Counted from the stretch's first letter, positions 1-8,808 are shown. The stretch is 11,752 nucleotides of DNA from Physocladia obscura (GCA_027596945.1 JADGJH010001133.1:1-11752); one strand, 5' to 3'. Translations and numbers: made by a program. Notes: generated by a model not told the origin, from the sequence alone.

Positions 1-669
1 ACTTTGTTTTTCCATGCTATGCTTCAAACTCATAATAGTATCCATTGCAGTTATTGAAGAGCTACTGGTAGACATTTTGCTTTTGCTTGAATTTTTTGGT
101 TTTTTTTGCAGAGAGGTTTCAGAATCAGAGCCACTAATGTTATCAACTTTCAAAGTTCCCGCTTTCTTCTTCCATTTTTCAGCACCTTGAAGAGCCAGTT
201 TTTGAATAAGCACAGTATTTGACTTGCATATGGTTTGGTCTTTGAGATTTGCATCTTTTTATTGTTGCTTTTGTTTGAAACTTTGTCAATCTGTTAAAGT
301 CAACATGAACAGAAACAGAAGGAAAAGGCATTACATTACCAGATCAGCAATATCTTCAAGTTTTTTCTCTCTTTCTCCATATTCTTCTTCAGTCCTAGAT
401 GTGAGAAGACTTTCCAATAATTCACTCTTGAATGCAGACAAAAGGTCTTCAAATTGTTTGCAACAGTTTGGCCCAGAGACAGTTTCTTCTCCAAACACTG
501 TGCATAGATGTTGTGTCACTTTGTCCCATCTACCTTTTGTCTGGCCATATGGGGCATTGAATGGTTGTGTTGCTATAACTTCCTTCAGTAAATAGATGTC
601 ACTTGCAGGTTTGAAGTGAAAAGCCAGCTTGCATCTGGGTTCTCTTAATGCTTCCATATTATTTTCCAT
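1..669 (-). CDS. Myb/SANT-like DNA-binding domain protein, 3' end beyond the left edge
   Basis: Two exons are visible on the minus strand: 669-340 (110 codons from ATG) and about 222-1 (74 codons), joined in phase 0 across a proposed 117-nt intron 339-223 (GTAATG donor, GCAAG acceptor). Exon 1 has the pattern of Myb/SANT-like domains common in chytrid and oomycete proteins: a start reading KPASDIYLLKEV, an APYG turn, an RWDKV tryptophan (Trp48), then a CCKQFEDLL helix and a charged EEEYGEREKKLEDIADL helix. Exon 2 begins SNTVLIQKLALQ, continues with a Lys-rich run and becomes Ser/Lys-rich, as linkers after such domains do. The first exon stays open upstream to a stop at 718-720, so 669 is the first ATG. 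The acceptor is weak (no pyrimidine tract). A better-looking acceptor near 291 leads into an in-frame stop. Function is probably DNA binding; such proteins are often repeat- or transposon-associated, which suits the neighbourhood. The family call rests on pattern recognition only. Confidence 0.55.
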
Positions 670-1318
670 TCTGACTGGAGCATTGTTACTTGACAATTTG
701 GCTAGATTTTGTTTGTTTCAAGTGGCCGCTGTTGTGTTTAGAAGTTTTTCTTGTGAGGATTTCTCACAAACAATTTGTTTCACCAATTTTCTTTGTGAAG
801 AATTTCAAATCATCTCACAAAGAATTTTCACAAAAAATTGTTGTTTGAAAAATCTCTCTATTGTTACACAGATTGTTGTTAATTTGATCACTTTCTGAAG
901 TAAACTGCTGTATGTAATTGGAAACAGGCATAAGGTTCTAGTAAGTTGTAGAAAATAGAAGAATGTTTTGCTGGTAGCTGTAGCAGCTTGAGTCAACTAA
1001 TTCAATACTTTATATCTCAGAACTAAATGATAAGAGTTTGAGAATAGAGTATGAGTTTGAAGTTGAGTACTTAATAAAGACTTTGTTTTATTTGATAATA
1101 CCCATAATAACAAAAAGAAATAGATGAGGTTTAAGTAGTTTTTGAAGTGGAAAGAAACAAAAGAAAGAGAATATAAGATGCTTAGAAAGAAAAATGGTTG
1201 GAAAGCAGTTGGAAATTGCTTGAATTGTTTTTGGATGCTTGAAGTTAATAGAAGGCTTGAGAAATTTCTAGAAAATTCTTCGAAAAAAATTAGATTGGTG
1301 ATCCAATTTATAACACTT
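670..1318. other. AT-rich non-coding stretch upstream of the SANT-like gene
   Basis: No convincing coding frame was found on either strand; the open frames here are short and low in complexity. It would contain the promoter and 5' UTR of the minus-strand SANT-like gene. The only structure seen is a cluster of TTGTGA/TCACAA words at 751-834, listed separately. Confidence 0.5.
751..834. repeat. Cluster of TTGTGA/TCACAA inverted words
   Basis: Five copies of TTGTGA or its complement lie within about 85 bp. Two pairs form perfect inverted repeats: TTGTGAG (751-757) with CTCACAA (763-769), spacer 5; and TTCTTTGTGA (789-798) with TCACAAAGAA (815-824), spacer 16. A further TTCACAAAA follows at about 827. 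They sit 80-160 bp upstream of the start codon of the minus-strand SANT-like gene, so they could be binding sites for a dimeric regulator or ends of a small element. Which of these applies cannot be told from sequence alone. Confidence 0.45.
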
Positions 1319-1950
1319 TCAATTGATTCCCCTTAATAAATATGAATGCATAACATTCCCATATGAGTTCTTCCTTGTGCCTTTGCCTAACTCAACATAC
1401 TGGCCAAAGCACTCTATGCTTGGCTATTCATTGAGTGTGAATTTATTGTCAATTAGGACCACTGTTCCTTTGATATGGGGTTTGGCAGCAATCCAAATCC
1501 AACTGTCATGATTGTCACATTGTTCTCTCTTTGTTGCTGCTTTTTGCAGCTCTTCACAAAGAGTGCAAGTTGCAATCTGAAAACTTCAGTCATTTTAAGA
1601 AATTTACTTAGACCCAAGTTTTCAAAAACTCAGAAAAAGACATTTGGTGGAAAACTCACAATATGATATATCAAAAAAATTATTAATTTTGTTGTGCAGT
1701 GTGGTCAGGCAAATTCTAAAAACCAATATGTCAAAAAAAATTCATTCAAGCTGGCAGCTGTTACTTTTTTCTGCTCATTGAAAAAAATTTTGTTTGCCAC
1801 AACAACCATATGCTTTTCATAAAAAACTTGAACGTCTGGTGAGTGAGCTACCCTCAGTTTTGTACAAGCATGATAATATCCAGATCCTGCCTTTGAATTG
1901 CAAATGTAACTATGTTTTTTCTTCCAAAGTTTGTGACTGAGAATAATCAA
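1319..1950 (-). pseudogene. Decayed coding remnants, probably mobile-element derived
   Basis: Two blocks on the minus strand read like real protein but are broken by stops. Block A (1950-1705) has no ATG start; it carries GYYHACTKLRVAHSPDV followed by a valine-rich segment and ends at TGA after LEFA. Block B (1576-1319) follows a plausible TTTTCAG acceptor, carries a CTLC cysteine pair and SWIWIAAKPHIKGTVVLID, meets an in-frame TAG at 1426-1424, and then continues in the same frame as ECFGQYVELGKGTRKNSYGN to a TGA at 1321-1319. That composition (charged, aromatic, without homopolymers) differs from the surrounding AT-rich filler. The order A then B on one strand suggests one former gene. I do not recognise the family; a transposon ORF is the likeliest source given the setting. 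Confidence 0.4.
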
Positions 1951-2697
1951 AAGAGAACCTAAAAAATGACCTCAAACTTGCAGCCAGTCCAAAGTTGAGT
2001 TCCAGAACCAGAGTAGAGCAACCTAAGCTTCTGCAATCATTGCAGCGGAACAGTCACAGAGATAAAAAAGTCACTTAACAGTATAGATCCACTGGTATTT
2101 TTTCAAGAATAGACTTTTAAAATAAAATGTTCAAATTTGTGCCTTATGTAAACTATTCCAAATAAGAAATTTATTTCTGTTTGAATTTGTGATACAAATT
2201 CGGAGCGTTAAATCCTTCCATTCTTGAAAGTAAATCCTTTAACCAGAAATTTTAGCAAAATTTCTGTTTTAGGGTTTAGTAAACAATTTTCAATTCAGCA
2301 TTAATTGTGCATCCAGCTTGCCTATTGTACATTTATTCGTTTAAATCTAACAATGTACCATAAAGGTTTGCTTTTATAGTTTCTTTGGAATCGAAAATAA
2401 AAATAGTTAAGACTCCAGTCTATTTCCAGAGTTTTGAATTTATTTTTTCAAAGTTTGCGTTGGAGAACGTAAACAGGGAATTTGCCGAGATTGAGCAGTT
2501 GTTTTACTTCAGTGGCTGAGTTGTTTGAGCTGTTTACTGGGTTTGCTGGGTTTGCCGATATTGCGAAACCGGTTTCTGCATTGCGCGCATTGATTCCTCG
2601 ATCTGATGCTGCTGCATTTCTAGCACGGATGTACTGCATCGACTATCGGTGGAGTTTGCTGGGTTTACGCTAAAATGAACAAAGAAACGACCAAAAA
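1951..2697. other. Intergenic region and presumed promoter/5' UTR of the PP2A scaffold gene
   Basis: Two parts can be seen. From 1951 to about 2450 the sequence is AT-rich with three short perfect inverted repeats at 2165-2266. From about 2455 to 2697 the GC content rises and several short frames are open on both strands, with no domain recognisable in any. One of them, minus-strand 2639-2448, would end KFPVYVLQRKL and is followed by AATAAA, so a tiny divergent gene cannot be excluded. A 13-bp direct repeat GTTTGCTGGGTTT occurs at 2541-2553 and 2654-2666. The GC-rich part most simply reads as core promoter and 5' leader of the gene starting at 2698. Confidence 0.45.
2165..2266. repeat. Three perfect short inverted repeats
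   Basis: AGAAAT (2165-2170) pairs with ATTTCT (2173-2178), spacer 2. GAATTTGT (2183-2190) pairs with ACAAATTC (2194-2201), spacer 3. CAGAAATTTT (2244-2253) pairs with AAAATTTCTG (2257-2266), spacer 3. All three are exact. They lie 430-530 bp upstream of the PP2A scaffold start codon. Confidence 0.5.
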
Positions 2698-2731
2698 ATG
2701 TCCTCAGAGACTCAGGACTTGTATCCAATAG
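2675..2731 (+). promoter_or_regulatory. Possible upstream ORF overlapping the PP2A scaffold start
   Basis: An ATG at 2675-2677 opens an 18-codon frame that ends at TAG 2729-2731, in a different frame from the main ATG at 2698 and overlapping it. If the transcript starts upstream of 2675, ribosomes using this ATG would pass the true start. Its context has A at -3. The transcription start is not known. Confidence 0.3.
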
Positions 2732-4993
2732 CAGTACTGATCGACGAACTCAAGCACGATGACGTTGCGCTCCGTTTGGCGGCAATCCGCCGTATATCCA
2801 CGATTGCTTTGGCTCTCGGCGCAGACCGCACGCGTGACGAACTGATTCCGTTCCTGGATGGTTTTTAATTCTTTTAACCATCGATCAACATAGATCTCTT
2901 AACAAATAAATTGGCGGCAGAATCTATCGATGACGAAGACGAAGTTCTACTCGCGCTGGCCGAAGAACTCGGCTCATTTGCCGAGTTTGTAGGCGGCCCT
3001 CTATTTGCCCATTTGCTGTTGACACCACTCGAAACGCTTGCTGCCGTCGAGGAAACCGTCGTGCGTGAAAAGGCTGTCGAATCGACGGCAAAAATCGGCC
3101 AGATCCTGTCGTCCGCTCAGATTGAAGAATTTTATATCCCAATGGTGAACAGACTCTCCAAAGGCGACTGGTTCACAAGTAGAACCAGTGCCTGCGGTCT
3201 ATACGCTCCTATTTATCATCTTGCTTCTCCAAGAACTCAAGAAGATTTGCGCGCGTGAGTCCTTTTTATTTATATTTTGTGATTGAACCCTTGGTTATAG
3301 TCTTTATGCGACTCTCTGCAATGACGAGACCCCAATGGTTCGCAGAGCTGGTGCAACAAATCTGGCTGTGAGTCACTTATTTGATTTATATTTATCCTTA
3401 ACTCTGAAATTAGAAATTGGTCAAGAAATTGTCCAAACAGCACGTCGTAACAGAAATGTTTCCGTTATTCTCTGCTCTTGCACAAGATGAACAGGTCTAA
3501 TTAAAAATTTAATAAATAACTCGAAGCGAAGCGAGAACTTTGCAAATGTACTTGAAGGAAAATCAATTGTTATTCAGAGTCGAAATGAATATGCTATCTT
3601 ATATAGTTGAATAATTTTAAGTTTTGGCGGGTTAATGATGCGAATTGATTAGGATTCTGTTCGTTTGCTCACTGTAGAGGGGTTTATATCTATCGCAGAC
3701 GTCTTGTCCCCTGAGGAAACTAAGGCGATGCTTTTGAATATTTTACGGAGTATGTGCGTGGATAAATCGTGGAGAGTTAGATATATGATTGCCGAAAAGT
3801 TTGTCGCTGTGAGTATCTTTGCAAATCTCAATCACAACACTGATTTTTTGAAAAGGTGTCGAAATCCGTAGGTGCGGACATTGTTAGAGAAGATCTTATC
3901 CATGCCTTCGTCCAAGTTTTGAAAGACAACGAAGCGGAAGTTCGTACTGCTGCTTCAACTCAGGCACCAGGTTTTTGTTTTATTTATATGCTTGAATAAT
4001 ATTATTCAAGCCCGTAAATAAAAAGGTTTCTCTGCTATGATTGACAAGGAAACCGTTTTGCGTGAAATTTTGCCCTGCATTCGTGACCTTGTTGTCGACA
4101 CTTCACAGCATGTCAGAGCTGCATTGGCGACAGAAATCAGTGGATTTGCACCTATTCTCGGAAAAGAAAGCACCATTGAGCACTTGTTGCCTCTCTTTTT
4201 GCAATTATTAAAAGATGAAGCTTCAGAAGTTCGTTTGAATATTATTTCAAAACTTGACAAAGTTAATGATGGTAATTTTAATAAATTTGATGAAAAAAGA
4301 ATTGGAATATTATGCTTACATGATTTAAAAATTAGTTATTGGTATTGAGCTCCTATCTCAATCACTTCTGCCAGCTATTGTCGAACTCGCTGAAGACAAG
4401 CAATGGCGAGTTCGTCTGGCAATCATTGAAAACATTCCGCTTCTTGCCAGTCAGCTGGGAGTTAAATTCTTTGATGAGAAACTTGGTGCTCTTTGCATGA
4501 CATGGCTTGGTGATTGCGTTTTCAGCATCCGCGAGGCTGCAACAACAAACTTGAGAAAATTGACTGAGGTCTTTGGGTATGATTGGGCCAAACAGACGAT
4601 TATTCCGAAAGTATTGGCAATGGGACAACATTCAAACTATTTATACCGAATGACAACGATTTTCGCCATCACTGTAAGATTAATTTTTCAATTTTTAACT
4701 AGAATACATTGAATATTTATTTTTTTGGGCAGACTTTCGCACATGTTGTCAACGGAGAAGTTCTAAAGGATTTGATTGTCCCGACAGTAACATCCCTGGC
4801 TGCTGATCCTATTCCAAACATTCGATTTAATGTTGCAAAGTCAATGGAAGAACTTGTACCACTGCTTAAAAAAACTGGCTTGTCAGGACTTTTGGGAGAT
4901 CCTATTAAGCTGAGCCTGCTCAAATTGAGTGAAGATAAGGATACAGATGTTAGATTTTTCGCAAACAGGGCTTTGGCGGCTTTGACTGCTTGA
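2698..4993 (+). CDS. TPD3: Protein phosphatase 2A scaffold subunit A (PR65), complete, nine exons
   Basis: This is the HEAT-repeat scaffold that holds the PP2A catalytic C subunit and a variable B subunit. Exons: 2698-2860, 2921-3254, 3301-3367, 3414-3494, 3653-3808, 3856-3970, 4026-4271, 4336-4673, 4733-4993. All eight introns are GT-AG and the joined frame is open for 586 residues; human PR65 alpha has 589. Recognisable PR65 blocks in order: [13 protein letters not shown] (about residues 59-71), [69 protein letters not shown] across intron 7, [51 protein letters not shown] and [12 protein letters not shown]. Intron 4 (158 nt) is the only long one. The ATG at 2698 matches the expected short PR65 N-terminus ([18 protein letters not shown]). 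Confidence 0.97.
3991..4010. repeat. Perfect 20-bp palindrome inside PP2A intron 6
   Basis: CTTGAATAAT is followed directly by its exact complement ATTATTCAAG. It fills 20 of the 55 nt of the intron at 3971-4025 and sits 15 nt before the acceptor AG, so in RNA it could form a hairpin near the branch-point region. Confidence 0.6.
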
Positions 4994-5577
4994 TTGCATG
5001 AGAAAAGGTTTTTTCGAAATGGCACTTCTTTTTTTATTTTTTTTTCTTATACTTCTTTTTTGCCAGTTGTTCGTTTTTTTCTTTTTCTTCATGATAAACT
5101 GTGTTAATTTGCTTAAAGTTGATTTGAGTGAAACTTTCAAAATGATCAACAACTAAGGTCTTTTTTTCTTTCGAAAAAAATTAACAACCGTGAAGACACA
5201 AAGATTTGAGATCAGTTGGATATCATTCCAGCGGGGTAGAAAATGGCCCACTATGCCAAGTTCTCCTGAAATGTAGCTGGTGAGATATTAGTTTGGCCAA
5301 ATATGTAGCTTCGCAAAATCAAAAGTGAGTGTCCCATTCACATTTGCAATCCTTTCTGTGCTTCTCTGAAACGATGAAATCATGAAGACAAAAACTTGTG
5401 CATACGCTGAGTAACAAATAAAATTTCTTATCCTGAGATCAACAAATTAAAACACAATTTAAGTTGATTGACTCTGAAAAGTTGATTTTGTAAGTAAATT
5501 CTCGGATCCATTATCATTGCAATATTCAAGAGAAAGAAATATTTTGATAGTGATATGCCTATAATGCATGCAGTTGA

Positions 5578-5925
5578 ATGGCCCCTGGCCTCCAGCTCAA
5601 GGATTCTCACCGCTATTGCCAAAAGGTGACTCAGAAATAAACAAACTAAACAGAAAAACTGAGTAATAATTTGGTCATTTGACAGATTATGCTGTTTGTG
5701 ATTGGCTTTATTGGATTTATCATTATGATGCTTTGTCATCCGTCTATATTTTCTTTGACCGAAGGCATCATCATGTCTGTTAGAAAAAAAACTCGGAACA
5801 GAGAGAATCAGTTTTTATTTGTTTTTAATGAAAAAAGATGTTCGAAATTTGCTTTTGCTCAAAAAAACAAAAAAAAAACAGAAAACAGAAAAAAAAATTG
5901 TGAGCAAAAGCCAAAAAGCACATGA
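5578..5925 (+). CDS. Candidate small single-pass membrane protein, two exons (weak)
   Basis: Proposed exons are 5578-5625 (16 codons from an ATG directly preceded by an in-frame TGA) and 5686-5925, joined in phase 0 by a 60-nt intron with GTGACT donor and TTTGACAG acceptor, typical of introns in this window. The product would be 95 aa: a short polar N-terminus (MAPGLQLKDSHRYCQK), one hydrophobic segment starting IMLFVIGFIGFIIMML, then a basic Lys/Asn-rich tail that is low in complexity and may be wrong (a further intron or an earlier end is possible). The GFIGF segment recalls SecE/Sec61-gamma membrane segments, but the cytosolic helix expected before it is missing, so I do not assign that name. 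An opposing frame at 5739-5428 competes for the same DNA. Confidence 0.22.
5851..5911. repeat. 11-bp perfect inverted repeat with A-rich loop
   Basis: GCTTTTGCTCA (5851-5861) pairs exactly with TGAGCAAAAGC (5901-5911). The 39-nt spacer is almost all A with a few C and G. It lies about 210 bp upstream of the first esterase. Confidence 0.55.
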
Positions 5926-6022
5926 TACACAGGAGCTGCATGTCTAGATAATGAAGATAAAAACGAAAAGAAAAATTAGTATTCATTTGATTCTGCGGTG
6001 TGGTAACTGCGATAATAACTGG

Positions 6023-6045
6023 GTTCAATAATCTAGAGATTGAAC
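6023..6045. repeat. Interrupted palindrome upstream of the first esterase
   Basis: GTTCAAT (6023-6029) and ATTGAAC (6039-6045) flank the 6-bp palindrome TCTAGA (6032-6037). The element is about 80 bp upstream of the esterase start codon, a position where a dimeric regulator could bind. No expression evidence is available. Confidence 0.35.
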
Positions 6046-6122
6046 TCAAATTTTTTTTTGTATTTCTTTTTTCGTTTGTCTGTCAAATTTTTTTTTTTCC
6101 AAAAAAAAATCAGAAGTTCAAG

Positions 6123-7460
6123 ATGTTAGTGCATGCGTTATTGATTGCCACTTCAACGCTGGCTTCCGGCTTCACAGACATTGTCTCCTTCGGTGATTCA
6201 GTCTCCGACACAGGGAATTTATTCCGTCTCGACAATGGCACATACCCGCCAGCGCCATACTATAACGGACGTTTCTGTAACGGTCCACTTGTGAGTATTA
6301 GTAACGTCAATTTGTGGTTCAGATTTGCCGTTGGATATCACTGAACATCTTGAACTCAATTCAGTGGATTGAACAACTTGCGGGTTTCGTTGATGCAACT
6401 TTGCACGACTACGCCTTCGGCGCTGCTTGTGCGACAAACGCATCGGCATTTCCGGTTGCCTTGCCTGGTGGCTCCGGCATTCTTGTCAATCAAATCCCAG
6501 ACCTTGCCGCTCAACTTAAAATCTACCAAGCTGACCCCGTTTCCAAATCTCTTGATCTCAGCACAACCTTGTTCACTGTGTTTGCTGGCGGAAATGACAT
6601 CGACTACGCCGCCAGTGCTGGTCAGGTTCCAAATATTGCCTCCATTGTTGCTGCCGTGCTGGCTCATGTTCAAAACCTTGTTACGCTGGGTGCCAAAAAT
6701 GTGACATTTTTCCTCATTCTTCGTGCATGAGCTTTTTATTAAACTATTAATGACAGGTACTTGTCAACAATATGCCACCATTGGAAGATACTCCTGGACA
6801 TATTGCTTATGGCGCTACCGCTATCCCTATCTTGACGGAGCTCACTGCGGCGTACAATACCTATTTGGTTTCTGGACTTCAAAAACTCCAGGTTTGCGCA
6901 CATCATTCTATTTTTCTGGATAATCTGATGGTCTTTTTAAAACAGACTGCTGATCCAACACTCCACCTTGTCGTCAATGACTTCTTCAATATTACGACAT
7001 ACACTTCCACACCGGAGGGTCAAGCATTCTTTAGTTTCACAAATGTGGTCGATGCCTGTTTAAATTCCACCACTCTGACTGTTTGTGCTGAGCCCGACAA
7101 GTACTATTTCTGGGATTCGATTGTGAGATTATTTTTTGTGTTTTATGTGTGTTTGGCTGATATCAAGTTGAAAATTAGCACCCGACAACCAGAGCGCAAA
7201 ATTTTATTGCCCAGTTTGCGTATAATGAGCTCTTTGGAATCAGTGGATATTTGGTACCAGACTCTGTTGTGAACCCAACAACCACTTCTGCAACTTCAAC
7301 AGCTATTTCTACAACTGAAGCAACCGCTTCAACAACCAAAGTACCATATGTTGGTCCCACTAATGTTCCAGAAACAAACTTGTATTCGTCAGCTCTTGCC
7401 GTGTCGAATTCTTATTTATCAGCTTCTATGGCTTTGATTTCAGTTTTTTCTTTTTTCTGA
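6123..7460 (+). CDS. Secreted GDSL/SGNH esterase with GPI-type tail (paralog 1)
   Basis: Five exons: 6123-6290, 6365-6700, 6757-6891, 6946-7122, 7179-7460. All four introns are GT-AG, 54-74 nt, and phase 0, giving 365 aa. A signal peptide covers about residues 1-16 (MLVHALLIATSTLASG). Block I is FGDSVSDTGN with nucleophile Ser26, block III is FAGGND with Asn133, and block V is WDSIHPT with Asp270 and His273, so the Ser-Asp-His set is intact. Substitutions against paralog 2 are GDSV for GDSL and GRFCNGPL for GRFSNGPV. After about residue 300 comes a Thr/Ser-rich stalk and a hydrophobic C-terminus ending ISVFSFF, as in GPI-anchored proteins. Predicted role: hydrolysis of an ester (lipid or acetylated polysaccharide, CE16-like) at the cell surface; the substrate cannot be read from sequence. 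The ATG follows T-rich, stop-containing sequence and opens straight into the signal peptide. Confidence 0.93.
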
Positions 7461-7508
7461 TGAATTTGATGTTTTTGAATTAGAAGTCCTGAATTTTTTT
7501 GATTTGAA

Positions 7509-8766
7509 ATGAGTAAGACAAGAGCCATCTTATTTACTGCTGCAGTGGCGACGATGAGTTCAGTAATGGCTGGGAGTTTTTTGGACATCATTTCGTTTGG
7601 CGATTCGCTTTCAGATACTGGAAACTTGTTCAAATTGGATTTAGGAATATATCCACCTGCTCCATATTATAAGGGCCGATTCAGCAATGGTCCAGTGGTA
7701 AGTGCAAGCCAGTTGAGTGCAAGACACTCAAATTAAACTTGTTCCAACTATATCTGTCCTGATTAGTAACTCACTTTTGCAGTGGGTTGAATATCTGACC
7801 AGTTTTGTCAATGCAACACTACATGACTTTGCATTTGGAGGCTCATGTGCTACGAATGTGTCGATAGCAGCGTTGAATTTGACTGGAATTGAATCACTCT
7901 TCAGCGATTTGCCTGATCTTGCTGCTCAATTTGTTCTCTTCAAAGCCGATCCTATCGCAAAAAATCTCAGTTTCGATTCGACACTGTTTACAGTTTTCGC
8001 TGGTGGCAACGATATTGATTTTACTGTAACGTTGAGCAAGTCGCCAAATATTACGTCAATTGTGAACGCTGTTCTCGCCAATGTGCAAGATCTTATTTCT
8101 TTTGGGGCGAAACATGTGTGGATTGTTATAAAAACCCTCCTTATTTTCACTGAGATAATTACATTCAGATTCTTGTTAACAATATGCCGCCGCTGGAAGA
8201 TACTCCTGAGCATTCTGTTTTGGGAAGAAGTGTTGCCACAACGTTGGCAAATATAACGACGAGCTATAACGCAAACTTGCTGTCAGGATTAAATAAAATT
8301 GCAGTGAGCTTACTTTGATTACACAATTTATTTCAAAACTTTAAATTTATTGATAGATTACGTATTCAAAAGTCAATATTGTGATTAATGACTTTTACAA
8401 TCTTTCAAACTATGCTGCAACACCAGCTGGAATGGCATTTTTTGGGTTCACCAATATAACCAGCGCATGCTTGGACACTTCCACATTAAAAGCTTGTGCA
8501 AGTCCTGACAATTACTTTTTTTGGGACTCTATTGTAAGTTGTATGGATTTTCATGTAATTATGTTAAACTGCAAATACAGCATCCTACCACAAAAGCACA
8601 AAATTATGTCGCTCAATTTGCTTATAATCAATTATTTGGAATCAGTGGGTATTTAATTCCAAATTTAACTTCTCCAACTACATCCCATTCCACGACCAGC
8701 TCATCACCCAAGTTTGAAAGTCGTCTTCTTGTTGCTTTTGTTTTTCCCTTCTTCCTTTTGCAATAA
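7509..8766 (+). CDS. Secreted GDSL/SGNH esterase with GPI-type tail (paralog 2)
   Basis: Five exons: 7509-7697, 7783-8115, 8169-8303, 8357-8533, 8581-8766, giving 339 aa. Exons 3 and 4 have exactly the same lengths as in the upstream paralog (135 and 177 nt) and all four introns are at the same places and phase 0, so the pair arose by tandem duplication. A signal peptide spans about residues 1-22 and ends ...SSVMAG. Block I is FGDSLSDTGN (Ser33), block III FAGGND (Asn139), block V WDSIHPT (Asp276, His279). NNMPPLEDTP follows intron 2 as in paralog 1. The C-terminal stalk is shorter than in paralog 1 and ends in hydrophobic LLVAFVFPFFLLQ, again GPI-like. Several N-glycosylation sequons are present. 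It starts only 48 bp after the stop of paralog 1 and is AT-richer in codon choice. Confidence 0.93.
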
Positions 8767-8802
8767 TAATATTTGAAAATAATCATAAAAGAAAAGTAAA
8801 GG

Positions 8803-8808
8803 AATAAA
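8803..8808 (+). terminator. Probable poly(A) signal of esterase paralog 2
   Basis: An AATAAA hexamer lies 37 nt past the stop codon, within the 65-bp gap before the next gene. Confidence 0.45.

Larger units (their letters stand above)
4994..6122. other. 1.1 kb AT-rich intergenic region
   Basis: The region begins with the 3' flank of the PP2A gene, rich in T runs (5027-5090). The middle (5160-5760) has more mixed composition and holds a weak two-exon small-protein candidate (5578-5925, plus) and an opposing 103-codon minus frame (5739-5428) with two hydrophobic stretches. Neither matches a family I know. The last part (5780-6122) is A- and T-run-rich and includes two inverted repeats (5851-5911 and 6023-6045) before the first esterase start. 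No tRNA, rRNA or convincing snRNA was found. Confidence 0.5.

Noticed and set aside
2448..2728. Overlapping short ORFs on both strands just upstream of the PP2A gene
   Set aside because: Three frames are open together, which is a composition effect of the GC-rich leader; no domain or clear start and splice structure was found.
3495..3652. The 158-nt PP2A intron as a host for an ncRNA
   Set aside because: It is long only relative to its neighbours; no snoRNA boxes or stable hairpin were seen.
5371..5410. Box C/D snoRNA candidate (ACGATGA and CTGA)
   Set aside because: The C box has a mismatch, the span is too short and no terminal stem is present.
5576..5612. Resemblance to U6 snRNA (ATGGCCCCTG followed by CAAGGAT and CAC)
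   Set aside because: The conserved ACAGAGA box is missing upstream and the spacing between the shared words is wrong, so the match is probably chance.
5428..5739. 103-codon minus-strand ORF with two hydrophobic stretches
   Set aside because: Its composition matches translated AT-rich filler, no family is recognisable, and it conflicts with the spliced candidate on the other strand; neither can be settled here.
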